NCBI GenBank assembly: GCA_025351745.1
Contig: JANXVI010000459.1
Location: 1-32,132, forward strand
From: Rhodoferax sp.
GTDB lineage: Bacteria; Pseudomonadota; Gammaproteobacteria; Burkholderiales; Burkholderiaceae_C
Direction of reading: 5' to 3'
DNA length: 32,132 nucleotides
The notes beneath the pieces are model-generated. The model ran no database searches. It had not been told where the DNA came from and was given only the letters and a program-made list of their open reading frames with translations. The position numbers and the translations under genes were made by a program. Below, piece by piece: positions 8,008-16,740 of this stretch (the first letter of the stretch is position 1; the number at the start of each line of letters is the position of its first letter).

Positions 8008-9447
8008 TCAGCTTCCGAGATACGTAGTTTTAACAGTCGTGAAGAACTCCTGGGCGTATCGCCCTTGCTCGCGCGGACCGTAACTGGAACCTTTGCGTCC
8101 ACCAAACGGGACATGGTAATCAACTCCTGCGGTCGGTAGGTTCACCATCACCATACCCGCCTGGCTGTGGCGCTTGAAGTGGGTCGCGTACTTCAAGGAA
8201 GTCGTAGCGATTCCGGCGGACAGCCCAAACCGGGTGTTGTTGGCTTCTGCCAGCGCTTCGTCGTAGCCCTTGACTCGGATGATGCTGGCCACCGGGCCAA
8301 ACACTTCCTCGCGGTTGATTCGCATGTCTGATGTAGTCTCCGTCAACAGCGCTGGTGCCATATAGAAACCTTCCGTTTCGTATTCCAAGCGGTGACCACC
8401 AGTCACAAGAACAGCCCCCTCGCTCTTGCCGATTTCGACATAGCTCAAGTTTTGCTCCAACTGCGCAAGCGAGGACACGGGACCGATGTCAATACCACTT
8501 GCTAATGCGTCACCGATCTTGAGCGTGGCCATGCGTGCCTTCATGCCCGCAATGAACCGGTCGTAAATGCCTTCGGTGATGATGAGTCGGCTCGATGCCG
8601 TACAGCGTTGGCCTGTCGAGAAGAAGGCGCTCTGTACGCTGAGTTCAACCGCTTGTATCAGGTCTGCGTCGTCCAAAACAATTTGCGGGTTCTTGCCACC
8701 CATTTCCAGTTGCACCTTTTTGAGATTCACCGCACATTGCTGGGCAATGCGCCCACCGATGCCTTGCGAGCCGGTGAAACTGATGGCGTTCACGTCGGGA
8801 TGGTTGACCAAAGGATCTCCGATATCGTTTCCACGTCCCATCACCAGATTGAATACTCCGGCCGGGATGCCGGAACGGTGGATGATGTCGGCCAATGCCC
8901 ATGCGCAGCCCGGTACCAGTTCGGCCGGTTTGAAAACTACACAATTGCCATACGCCAAGGCAGGTGCGATCTTCCAAGCGGGGATGGCGATAGGGAAGTT
9001 CCAAGGTGTAATGATACCGATGACGCCCACCGGCTCGCGCGTAATCTCGACACTAACACCAAGGCGAACCGACGGAACTAGTTCACCAGCCAAGCGCAGG
9101 CATTCGCCAGCAAAAAACTTGAAGATATTGCCAGCGCGCGTGGCCTCGCCAATACCTTCGGGCTTCGTCTTTCCCTCTTCGCGGGCCAGCAAGGTACCGA
9201 GTTCCTCTCTGCGCGCCAAAATTTCGGTTCCAATTTTGTCCAAGGCATCTGCCCTAGACTGAATGCCTGATTGGGACCAATCCGGAAATGCTGCCGTCGC
9301 AGCCTTGACTGCTTCGTCCAGTTGCGCCGCACTGGCTTGAGCATATTCCCCTAGTACATCTGCGGTATTGGACGGGTTTATGTTGGGACTGTAGACGCTG
9401 TCGATGGTCCATAGACCGTTGATGAGATTGCTGTGTTTTGTTGTCAT
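8008..9447 (-). CDS. Aldehyde dehydrogenase, 2-oxoglutarate-semialdehyde dehydrogenase-like
   Basis: This 479-residue NAD(P)-dependent aldehyde dehydrogenase has catalytic Cys282 in FFSTGQRCTASSRLI, the general-base Glu248 in QLEMGGKNP, Asn150 in TPWNFPIA and the cofactor-contact Lys173 in VFKPAE. The Cys-loop wording and the C-terminal block GGRKGSSYGPREQGRYAQEFFTTVKT resemble 2-oxoglutarate (2,5-dioxovalerate) semialdehyde dehydrogenases. These act at the end of sugar-acid, hydroxyproline and related pathways. It is the last gene of the minus-strand block, 46 bp after the TolB-like gene. No strong Shine-Dalgarno sequence is visible before ATG 9447. The general assignment is firm; the substrate is a family-level guess. 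Confidence 0.9.
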   Translation of the reverse strand: MTTKHSNLINGLWTIDSVYSPNINPSNTADVLGEYAQASAAQLDEAVKAATAAFPDWSQSGIQSRADALDKIGTEILARREELGTLLAREEGKTKPEGIGEATRAGNIFKFFAGECLRLAGELVPSVRLGVSVEITREPVGVIGIITPWNFPIAIPAWKIAPALAYGNCVVFKPAELVPGCAWALADIIHRSGIPAGVFNLVMGRGNDIGDPLVNHPDVNAISFTGSQGIGGRIAQQCAVNLKKVQLEMGGKNPQIVLDDADLIQAVELSVQSAFFSTGQRCTASSRLIITEGIYDRFIAGMKARMATLKIGDALASGIDIGPVSSLAQLEQNLSYVEIGKSEGAVLVTGGHRLEYETEGFYMAPALLTETTSDMRINREEVFGPVASIIRVKGYDEALAEANNTRFGLSAGIATTSLKYATHFKRHSQAGMVMVNLPTAGVDYHVPFGGRKGSSYGPREQGRYAQEFFTTVKTTYLGS

Positions 9448-9493
9448 GAGGTAGTATTTTTGTCTGTGGAATTCACTGGCCCTGGATGAGGGG

Positions 9494-11380
9494 CTACCGT
9501 TGCGGAAGAAACAGCGGCATGGAGTCCTCCCATTTGCTGTCCGTCAGCATGCGCTTGCCGCTACCGTCTGCATTCATGATGTATATCTGGCCATATTGCT
9601 GGAAGGTGTTGTCGTACAACGCCGCTTCATCGCGGAAGCCGTGCTGTGAGCCGCTCCACAGAATCTTCCCATCCGTCGACCACACCGCATGGCCGTCGCT
9701 GGATGCGTGATCGGTGGCACGGAACAGGTTGCTTCCGTCTGGATGAATCGTGTAGATGTCGTAATTGCCGTCTTCCCTCTTACGCGTGAAAACGATGCGT
9801 TTGCCGTCTGGTGACCATCCAGGCAGGTTGTCATAGCCACGTGTGAGGACGCGGGTTTGACGCGTCTCAAGGTCGAGAATTCGCAGTCCCTTTTCCGTTT
9901 CGCTCCAGACACGGAACACGATTTGCTTGCCGTCGGCTGAGTAACTGGGGAAGCCGCTGTGTACCGAGCCGTCTGTCAACTGTTCGGCATCTGCGCCGCT
10001 ACTTCGCACACGCCACAGCGCTGCGGACGCGTGGTCACGCTCCGCAAACCAGGTACCCAACCCAAAAGTAATCCATTCCCCGTCGGGCGACCAAGCAGGT
10101 TGAAACGCACCAGCAAGGCCCTTCCTAACCGAATCAGGAGACAAGCCACGATCATTGCTTTCAAAAACCACCTTCTTATCTGAACCGTCGGGGCGCATCG
10201 TGAGGACCGAACTATGGCCCGTCTGCTTTTCGGTATAGACAATGATCCCGTCGCGCGAGATCAGGGGGAAAACGTCGATATGGCGGTAGTCCCAACTCTT
10301 GTCCCAGCTGTACAGCGGCTTAAAGTTCGGACGGGATGGACGGAATTCGGTTTTTTCGTAGATTAAGTGTTGCCCGTCGGGCGACCAGCACGGCGTCCTT
10401 AGAGCCCGTTTGAGCGCGGGGCGGGACGATGTATAGGCTACGCCCTCGTCGGGCCCACCTTTGACCAAATAGCCGATTTCATCTATCGATAAATACTGTG
10501 GCTGCAACTTCAAGCCAGGCCCGGAGGTGTGCTCGGTACGTGTACCGCTGGCAACGTCAACCGACACGATTTGCGAAGGGACTTTGCCGCTGTATTCCGG
10601 ACGGCGTGCGCCCCAGGTGCCCTCGGTTGTAAGTTCGTGAAAGACTATACGTTTGCCGTCTGGCGACCATTTGGGTGAGCCCAGGCAATACCCTTCCCTG
10701 GATGCAATTTTTCGCAGACCCGTAGAGTCAGGACGAATGATGTAAATGCTGAGTTCTTGTGTGTGTTCCCAGCCGCGCCCATCATGGTGTCCGCGCCATG
10801 GAGTATTGCGGTCGCTGGAGAAAGCAATCCATTTCCCGTTGGGTGACCAGGATGGGCGGAAGTACCCGTCGGGCAGACCGGCTCTGCCGTGCACGGCTTG
10901 GCTGCTGCCGGTCAATTGGCGCTTACGGCCAGTTGCGATGTGTAGCACCCACAAATTGGCTTGAGGCCCGTTGCGAGTGGACACGTAGGCCAGACGCTTG
11001 CCATCTGGCGACAGCACCCCAGCGTCATCAACCGAAGCGCCGGTGACCAGTGGCGCGGCGCCGGTGCCATCGATCTTGGCGCGGTACACATCCGATTGGC
11101 CGTCGCCATTGCGTTCAGACGTGAACACCACCCATGAACCGCTGGATGCAAAGTTGGCGTTGTATTCGTAGGCCGGGTTGACCAGCCATTTGCGCTCATT
11201 GCCACCATCGGTGTCTGAAATATAGAGATCGGACTTGGTTGGGGCAATGCGGTTCATCAGCATCACGCCCTTTTTTGCAGTTTCGGATGTGTCACCTTGC
11301 GACTTGGCAAGTGCTGCATATGGTGACTGCGCTGCCAACGTTCCAATACAAAGTAGTCTAAGGGTTTGTCTGCGATCCAC
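9494..11380 (-). CDS. Exported TolB-like (PD40/WD40-type) beta-propeller protein
   Basis: This 628-residue protein contains many PD40-type repeats, each with the signature WSPDGK or close variants (for example SWSPNGKWIAFSSDR, KWSPDGKRIVFHE, GWSPDGKRIVFTRKR). They are spread from about residue 65 to the C terminus, implying one or two beta-propellers. The N terminus MDRRQTLRLLCIGTLAAQSPYAALA looks like an export signal with a Tat-like DRR. The GTG start at 11380 is supported by AGGAG six bases upstream. TolB-like propellers bind peptides or sugars and some are lyases or peptidase partners; I see no catalytic signature. It lies between the chemoreceptor and aldehyde dehydrogenase genes, so it may act in the periplasm in the same pathway. 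Function unknown. Confidence 0.8.
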   Translation of the reverse strand: MDRRQTLRLLCIGTLAAQSPYAALAKSQGDTSETAKKGVMLMNRIAPTKSDLYISDTDGGNERKWLVNPAYEYNANFASSGSWVVFTSERNGDGQSDVYRAKIDGTGAAPLVTGASVDDAGVLSPDGKRLAYVSTRNGPQANLWVLHIATGRKRQLTGSSQAVHGRAGLPDGYFRPSWSPNGKWIAFSSDRNTPWRGHHDGRGWEHTQELSIYIIRPDSTGLRKIASREGYCLGSPKWSPDGKRIVFHELTTEGTWGARRPEYSGKVPSQIVSVDVASGTRTEHTSGPGLKLQPQYLSIDEIGYLVKGGPDEGVAYTSSRPALKRALRTPCWSPDGQHLIYEKTEFRPSRPNFKPLYSWDKSWDYRHIDVFPLISRDGIIVYTEKQTGHSSVLTMRPDGSDKKVVFESNDRGLSPDSVRKGLAGAFQPAWSPDGEWITFGLGTWFAERDHASAALWRVRSSGADAEQLTDGSVHSGFPSYSADGKQIVFRVWSETEKGLRILDLETRQTRVLTRGYDNLPGWSPDGKRIVFTRKREDGNYDIYTIHPDGSNLFRATDHASSDGHAVWSTDGKILWSGSQHGFRDEAALYDNTFQQYGQIYIMNADGSGKRMLTDSKWEDSMPLFLPQR

Positions 11381-11447
11381 GAAATACTCCTATTAATGAT
11401 TCCAATAATTCTTTGCGTAGCCTTGTCTGCGCCAGCGTTAAACCGGC

Positions 11448-13001
11448 TTAATCCGAAACCAGCTTGAAAACTGCAACAGCGTCCACCAGTTGCGAGGACT
11501 GTCCCTTCAAACTTTCGGCCGCCGCCGCGCTTTCCTCCACCAGAGCAGAGTTCTGTTGCGTGGCCTGGTCCATCCTTGAGACGGCCTGTCCCACCTGGTC
11601 CACGCTGATGCTCTGTTCGAAGCTGGCGTCGCTGATTTCCGTGACTATGTCGGATACGCGCTGGATGGCGGCAACGATCTCTTCCATCGTAGTGCCGGCT
11701 TGGCCCACCAAGGTGGTGCCTCGCTCGACCTGGTCGACGCTGTTGGTGATCAGTGTCTTGATTTCCCTGGCGGCCTCCGCGCTACGCTGCGCCAGGTTGC
11801 GTACCTCGCCGGCCACAACGGCAAAACCGCGTCCCTGCTCGCCGGCCCGTGCCGCTTCCACGGCTGCGTTCAAGGCCAGGATATTGGTCTGGAAGGCAAT
11901 GCCGTCGATGACGGCGATGATGTCGGCGATTTTTCTCGAGCTGTCGTTGATACCTCTCATAGTAGCGACGACCTGACCGACAACTTCTCCCCCTTTGGCT
12001 GCAACGCTTGAGGCGCCTAGCGCGAGTTGGCTGGCTTGCTTTGCATTGCTGGCGTTGTTGCGCACTGTTGTACCTAGTTCCTCCATGGTGGCGGCGGTCT
12101 GCTGCAGCACGCTGGCTTGTTCTTCGGTTCGTTGACTGAGATCCTGTTTGCCCTGCGCGATTTCCGCACTAGCGATGGCAACGCTCTCTGAATGGGTTCG
12201 AACGTTGGAGACCACCCGACTCAGTGAGTCTTGCATGTTGCTCAGCGCATCCAACAGCGGCGAGAATTCGTCTTGCGCATTGTCATATACCGCCACCGTT
12301 AGGTCGCCATCACGGACGCGCTCTGCAACGGCCCGCGAAACCGCCACGCGCCGTATGAGGACGCTTGCCAAGTACCAAGACAAGAGGCCCAAGCCCATAA
12401 TCGCCACAACCACCAGCGCAACCAACACAAAGAGTGTTTGCTGCGCTTCTGCGATAACTTCGATCAGTTCACTGCGAAGTAAGTTCTGCTGGATTCTCAC
12501 GGTGTCGCGCAGTGCCGTGAGCAATGCGGTGCGTGCAGGGACAGTCTTGCCGATCAGAAGCGCAAACGCATCATCCTTCTTTCCATCCTGAACCAGCTTG
12601 ATGTCTTCCGCGGCCACGGCAAAGAACGTCTCCAGCAGTGCGGGCACTTTGGCAAAGCGCTCTCGTTCTTCTGCGCTGTCGATACTTTTCTGGTATTCGC
12701 CAATTGCCTGTGTGATTAGTTCGCGCTTTTCTGTGATGCCGGACAGGGTGCGATTGAGTTCCTTCGGATCGGAGGTCAGAATCGAGTGCCGCAACAACAG
12801 CAGAATTTTTGTAACTTCGAGTTCTGTTGCGGACGCGCGTTGCAACCGCGGGGCACGCTCGCTTTCGACTTTATGAACCAGGAAGGTGACATGGCTCAAG
12901 CTGAAATAGGCGAACACTGCAGCGCACACTAGTGCAAGGGACAGTGCGCCAGACACAAGGTACAGACGCTCCGCGATGCGCATGGATGAGATGAGTTTCA
13001 T
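11448..13001 (-). CDS. Methyl-accepting chemotaxis protein
   Basis: This is a membrane chemoreceptor of 517 residues. It has a first transmembrane helix at about 15-35, a periplasmic helical sensor of roughly 150 residues (four-helix-bundle MCP type), a second membrane helix near 188-212, a HAMP region, and a cytoplasmic signalling domain. The signalling tip [25 protein letters not shown] is at its usual place, with [22 protein letters not shown] following. There is no C-terminal pentapeptide tether for CheR. The gene starts only 17 bases after the stop of the solute-binding-protein gene and lacks a visible Shine-Dalgarno sequence, suggesting translational coupling. That arrangement points to sensing through the binding protein, or sensing the same ligand. 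Confidence 0.93.
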   Translation of the reverse strand: MKLISSMRIAERLYLVSGALSLALVCAAVFAYFSLSHVTFLVHKVESERAPRLQRASATELEVTKILLLLRHSILTSDPKELNRTLSGITEKRELITQAIGEYQKSIDSAEERERFAKVPALLETFFAVAAEDIKLVQDGKKDDAFALLIGKTVPARTALLTALRDTVRIQQNLLRSELIEVIAEAQQTLFVLVALVVVAIMGLGLLSWYLASVLIRRVAVSRAVAERVRDGDLTVAVYDNAQDEFSPLLDALSNMQDSLSRVVSNVRTHSESVAIASAEIAQGKQDLSQRTEEQASVLQQTAATMEELGTTVRNNASNAKQASQLALGASSVAAKGGEVVGQVVATMRGINDSSRKIADIIAVIDGIAFQTNILALNAAVEAARAGEQGRGFAVVAGEVRNLAQRSAEAAREIKTLITNSVDQVERGTTLVGQAGTTMEEIVAAIQRVSDIVTEISDASFEQSISVDQVGQAVSRMDQATQQNSALVEESAAAAESLKGQSSQLVDAVAVFKLVSD

Positions 13002-13018
13002 GTCCGGTAAGAGGAGTT

Positions 13019-14152
13019 TCAGTACACCAGTCGGCCGTCGCTGTTGATCACTGCGATGTCCACGAAGCTGCTGCCCACGTTGTCCTTGGCGAAGTTGACG
13101 CGGTACCCTCCGAGGTTGTATTCGCCCATGGCGTGCAGCGCGCGTGCCAGCCCGGTTGGGCTTACGTCCTTGGTACGGCGCAAGCCCTCAGCCAGCACGC
13201 GCGCGGTGATGTAGCCCTCAAAGTGAAAAGCAGTGTAGGCGGGGGCGAAACCGGCCCGACTCATTGCGGACTGAAAGTCATGTTGGAGTGCCATTTTGGT
13301 GCCATTGGGATTGGGGCACACCTGGGCCAGCGCGACCCCGCGGACCGCGTGTTTGGCCAACTGTTTGATCAGCGCAGGCGGCACGTAGCTCAGTGCATAA
13401 ATGAACTTACTCAGGCCTGCACTGCGCAATGCCGCGATGCCTTCCGCCACGAATCGCGGCGCACCGAGTACCAGTGCACACTGCGGTTGGCTGGCTGCAG
13501 CCCGGCCAGCCGCCTCGATGATCTTGGCGGACTCGGCCGTGGCCATGAACTGTGTAAGTTTTATACCTAGGCCATCGGCGACTTGCTGTGCCGAGGCGAG
13601 GCCGGAGGTTCCGATAGGGGCATCCTGGTACAACACCGCAATCTGCGCGATATCCAGGGTCAAGGCGTGGCGCACGATCCGATCAATCTGCTGCTGGTCC
13701 CCGGCGCGGATGTGGAACAACCGGGGGTGCCCCGGGCTTCGCAAGCTATCGGCGCCGGGTATCGCATTGAGAATGACCACATTCTCCCGGTCTAGAAGCT
13801 TGTCGTCCAGCATCCGTTTGATTGCTCGCGAACCCACTGGTGCCAGCAGCGCAACCGGGCGGCGCTTCATAGCCTCGACAAACTGGCGAATGAAGCCGTT
13901 CTCCTGGTAACCGTCGTCCAGCTCGAATAATCGGAGTGGGCGACCGTTCACGCCACCAGCTGCGTTGATCTGGGTGAAGGCGGCCTTTATACCCTGGTTG
14001 AGCTGTGGCGCGTCTGGCGCGGGCATGCCGGTAAACGGGCCGATCTGACCGACGACGATATCCTCATCAGATGCCCAGGCGGAGCGGGGCAAGGTGACCG
14101 CTGCTGCAGCAGTGGCCGCCAGCAAGTGGCGGCGTTGATAGTCGATGCGCAT
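13019..14152 (-). CDS. Type-1 (leucine-binding-like) solute-binding protein, orphan
   Basis: This is a periplasmic binding protein of the branched-chain amino acid/amide family (about 377 residues). After the signal it reads [49 protein letters not shown], the standard first lobe. An upstream start at 14191 is possible, but ATG 14152 is preferred: AAAGGAA lies seven bases ahead, and the protein then begins [20 protein letters not shown] with a Tat-like QRRHLL signal ending at AWA. No ABC permease or ATPase genes are nearby. Its immediate neighbour is a chemoreceptor gene. Homologues of this kind bind aromatic acids in several Burkholderiales and related bacteria, which would fit the aromatic catabolic context. 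Confidence 0.87.
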   Translation of the reverse strand: MRIDYQRRHLLAATAAAAVTLPRSAWASDEDIVVGQIGPFTGMPAPDAPQLNQGIKAAFTQINAAGGVNGRPLRLFELDDGYQENGFIRQFVEAMKRRPVALLAPVGSRAIKRMLDDKLLDRENVVILNAIPGADSLRSPGHPRLFHIRAGDQQQIDRIVRHALTLDIAQIAVLYQDAPIGTSGLASAQQVADGLGIKLTQFMATAESAKIIEAAGRAAASQPQCALVLGAPRFVAEGIAALRSAGLSKFIYALSYVPPALIKQLAKHAVRGVALAQVCPNPNGTKMALQHDFQSAMSRAGFAPAYTAFHFEGYITARVLAEGLRRTKDVSPTGLARALHAMGEYNLGGYRVNFAKDNVGSSFVDIAVINSDGRLVY

Positions 14153-14273
14153 GGATTGGGTTCCTTTTGCGTCAAGCCGCTTTGAGTACACAAGAGCGCG
14201 GCTCGACGGTGATGACTACGGGGTTGGGCTATAGCAGTGGCCCACGGCCAGCGCGGATGTAGTCAGCCGAAGA

Positions 14274-15428
14274 CTATCCACCTAAAAAGGTGACGCTGAC
14301 AGGAGTCGGCGACTCGGCGGATTGCCCGGTCGCCGAAACCATCCCAGATACGAGGTCGATGCTGAACACATTCACCGTGTTGCTACGCTGATTGGCAACT
14401 AACATCCATTTTCCTGATCGATGGATGGCAAAGCCCCACGGCACTTCACCGCCAGAGGACGTGCGTTGCACGAAAGCAAGCTCCCCTGTCTCAGCGTTCA
14501 CACGATAGACGATGAGCGTATGTTCACTGCGGTTCGCTGCATAGACGAAACGGCCGTCATGACTGACTGCAATTTCGGAACCACTCTTTGTGCCTTGAAA
14601 TTCCGGGCTGCTGGTTGGTAGCGCTTGCACGGGCGACAAACGCCCCGCCTTTGCATCCCAACGCAGTGTCATAACGTCGGCCGTCAGTTCATTGAGGAGA
14701 TACACGAAGTGGCCATTCAAACCGAAGGCCAAGTGGCGTGGCCCGCTACCCGCTGGGGCAACGAACGATCGCGGACTGCTCACATCGTCCGGCGACAACG
14801 TGTGGGTCGCGGGGTCAAATCCATACACGAACACTCGGTCAGCGCCCAGATCGGAAACCAGTGCGTATTGACCCGACGGATCAATCGCAACCCCATGTGC
14901 ATGCGCACCTGCCTGGCGTCGGTGCGGTCCGGAGCCTGTCGCTTTGACCGTTGATACGAGCGGACCAAGGCTTCCATCACGGTTGAAAGCCATGGTAGTT
15001 GCAGACCCACTGGCGTAATTGGCAGCCAGCAAAGTCATTGAGGGCAAATCTAGCCACAAATTTGTGGTCCCGTTGCCACCGGTAGTGACCTCGTTCATCT
15101 TGTTGAGCGAGCCGGTTTTTCGATCAACCGAAAATGCAATTACATGGCCCTCTCTTTGGTTGTCGTCGTCGACCGCGTAGAGCACTGGCAACTGCGGGTG
15201 TGCGGTGATCCATGTTGGCTTCGGACCTTCCGCAACCGGGCCAATCTTCGTCAGTTTGCCGGTGTTTTCATCGAATCGCAGCGCGTGAATTTTGCTACCG
15301 TGCATGCCCACGTATACGAGGGTTTCATGCGTATCTCTTTCCCCCGCATCGGCTCTGGTGTGCGTGTGCGCCAAGCCGACGGTCAGAGCCAATACTGTGA
15401 GTGCAAGCTGCAAGCGGTACCGCGTCAT
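14274..15428 (-). CDS. Exported lactonase-type seven-bladed beta-propeller (6-phosphogluconolactonase/carboxymuconate-cyclase family)
   Basis: This belongs to the lactonase (Pgl/carboxymuconate lactonizing) propeller family, whose members open or form lactones of sugar acids and muconates. Family blocks include LVYVGMHGSKIHALRFDENTGKL, the conserved AGAHAHGVAIDPSGQYALVSDLGADRVFVY and GSGPRHLAFGLNGHFVYLLNEL. An N-terminal signal (MTRYRLQLALTVLALTVGLAHTH) implies an extracytoplasmic site, unlike cytoplasmic Pgl. ATG 15428 is chosen because AGAAG precedes it and the signal is then compact; TTG at 15461 and ATG at 15452 are alternatives. It is second in the minus-strand block after the outer-membrane protein. 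A periplasmic lactone substrate is inferred. Confidence 0.83.
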   Translation of the reverse strand: MTRYRLQLALTVLALTVGLAHTHTRADAGERDTHETLVYVGMHGSKIHALRFDENTGKLTKIGPVAEGPKPTWITAHPQLPVLYAVDDDNQREGHVIAFSVDRKTGSLNKMNEVTTGGNGTTNLWLDLPSMTLLAANYASGSATTMAFNRDGSLGPLVSTVKATGSGPHRRQAGAHAHGVAIDPSGQYALVSDLGADRVFVYGFDPATHTLSPDDVSSPRSFVAPAGSGPRHLAFGLNGHFVYLLNELTADVMTLRWDAKAGRLSPVQALPTSSPEFQGTKSGSEIAVSHDGRFVYAANRSEHTLIVYRVNAETGELAFVQRTSSGGEVPWGFAIHRSGKWMLVANQRSNTVNVFSIDLVSGMVSATGQSAESPTPVSVTFLGG

Positions 15429-15532
15429 TCCATTTCTTCTGAGAGGTGGCATAGTCGTCAATTCCGAATTCGAGTGGCTAGTTGGGCTGCATGACCGCCA
15501 ATGGCGTGTTCAGGGGACTGGACCGACCAGCG

Positions 15533-16408
15533 TCAGAAGTGAAATTCCGCGACCAGCATAGGTGCCGAGCGCTGCGTGCCGGGCTTGCTCGATGGCGTAC
15601 CAAACATATTGTTCCAGTATTCGTAGCCAGGTCCAATGTACAAGGCGCGTGGGTGGCCGGCCAGGGCGCCGACATCAAACAGCACCGACATTCGCGTCAA
15701 AGTCTCAGTCTCGGTCGGCACATGGAAGCCGTCCAGCCCCTTGGGGCCGGTCACACTGGCGAAGCCCTTAAACACCGTCGGCACTGGGCCAAGGTGGAAG
15801 GGGATCAGCCAGGAGCTTTCGACGTGCCAAGCCGTCGAGTAGCGGACGTCTTGATGGACGATTCCGTTGTAATTCGTCTCCGTGCGCCAGCCCGCTGTGG
15901 CGTTCCAGTAGCCCCGTGGAATGTCGAATTGCACGGTCGGTCCCACCACCAGCATGCGTGCGGCAGACGAGAATGCATCGTTCTTTGCGCTGAAGTCGAA
16001 ACCGGTGGTCAAGCCGATATCGCGGATCACGCCGAAGTTCATTGGATGCCCCAGAATTTTGCTGGCGCTCCACTCGACGCGGGCTACGCTATAGACCTCT
16101 TGCGCGCCACTGGTTCCACCTACCTCTGGATTGTTTCCATCAGAAACCAAGTAGTCGGCTGTGAAAACATAACCACCGTATTTGAACCCACCGGTGGTGG
16201 TCATTGACCCAATATCTTGGGCAACCTTTTTGGGACTTCCTGGGAAATAGAAATCATCGGCATGTCGAAAGCTGATGAAGGTATTGTTCCAGTTGCCTGG
16301 CGACGTGTGAGGTGCTGGCACCTCCTGGGCGTAGCCCAGGGTGCCGAAGCAGAATGCCAACGAAATACCAAGTTTTGCGCCGTGCGCGCCCTTGACTGTG
16401 CTCTTCAT
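15533..16408 (-). CDS. Outer-membrane beta-barrel protein, possibly Tsx/OmpK-like channel
   Basis: The protein has 291 residues. MKSTVKGAHGAKLGISLAFCFGTLGYAQ is a signal peptide; the rest is built of alternating, aromatic-rich strands and ends in AEFHF, a C-terminal Phe typical of outer-membrane barrels. The N-terminal part NWNNTFISFRHADDFYFPG resembles the nucleoside-channel (Tsx/OmpK) type, but I am not certain of this family. ATG 16408 is chosen over the longer upstream frame because GGATGGAG precedes it and the predicted promoter (-10 at 16461-16456) lies just upstream. It is the first gene of the minus-strand block and is divergent from the porin gene. Probable role: passage of the pathway substrate through the outer membrane. 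Confidence 0.75.
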   Translation of the reverse strand: MKSTVKGAHGAKLGISLAFCFGTLGYAQEVPAPHTSPGNWNNTFISFRHADDFYFPGSPKKVAQDIGSMTTTGGFKYGGYVFTADYLVSDGNNPEVGGTSGAQEVYSVARVEWSASKILGHPMNFGVIRDIGLTTGFDFSAKNDAFSSAARMLVVGPTVQFDIPRGYWNATAGWRTETNYNGIVHQDVRYSTAWHVESSWLIPFHLGPVPTVFKGFASVTGPKGLDGFHVPTETETLTRMSVLFDVGALAGHPRALYIGPGYEYWNNMFGTPSSKPGTQRSAPMLVAEFHF

Positions 16409-16429
16409 GTCTCCATCCTTTTTTCTAAT

Positions 16430-16452
16430 TGCATCGATGAGTTTTCGATGCA
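16430..16452. repeat. Inverted repeat at the start of the minus-strand transcript
   Basis: TGCATCGA (16430-16437) and TCGATGCA (16445-16452) are perfect 8-bp arms around a 7-base loop. It lies directly downstream of the -10 element of box D, overlapping the expected transcription start. It could be an operator for a second regulator or a 5' hairpin. Confidence 0.5.
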
Positions 16453-16455
16453 TGA

Positions 16456-16507
16456 AAGATATTTGATGGGCGGTCGCATGTCTCTGCATAAAAATCAGAT
16501 TCACTGG
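16456..16507 (-). promoter_or_regulatory. Regulon box copy D with promoter (minus-strand block)
   Basis: Read on the minus strand: CCAGTGAATC from 16507, five bases, TTTATGCAGAGACA ending at 16479, 17 bases, then TATCTT (16461-16456). The spacings equal those of copies A, B and C. The spacer start TGCGACC is also shared with copy C. It precedes the outer-membrane protein gene by about 50 bases and would drive the six-gene minus-strand block. Confidence 0.78.
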
Positions 16508-16607
16508 CATTTTTATGGAGCAATGGATGACTGCATAAGTTATGGCCACGCAATCTGATGCGCTGCAGCGCAGCTTTTCAGTTCTCGGGATAGTGCGTTG
16601 AAAAATG

Positions 16608-16659
16608 CCAGCGAATCGGTCTTTTGTGTAGAGGCACATTGTCAGAAGCTAAATATTCT
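16608..16659 (+). promoter_or_regulatory. Regulon box copy B with promoter (porin gene)
   Basis: CCAGCGAATC at 16608, five bases, TTTGTGTAGAGGCA (16623-16636), 17 bases, then TATTCT (16654-16659). The preceding run AAAAATG matches copies C and D. It is about 80 bases ahead of the porin start and about 100 bases from copy D, facing the other way, so the 16409-16740 gap is a divergent control region. Confidence 0.8.
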
Positions 16660-16740
16660 TCGATGCCGTCACGCCAATACTTCCCGCTAGAGGACTTTGA
16701 AGCTGATTGCACTCCATCCTAACCATGAAAGCCCGAAGAC

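Noticed and set aside
9440..9475. GGCCAGTGAATTCC on the minus strand just before the aldehyde dehydrogenase start, resembling the CCAGTGAATC half of the regulon box.
   Set aside because: The GTGTAGAGGCA half, the 17-bp spacing and the TATTCT hexamer are all absent and it is only about 30 bases from the start codon; probably chance.
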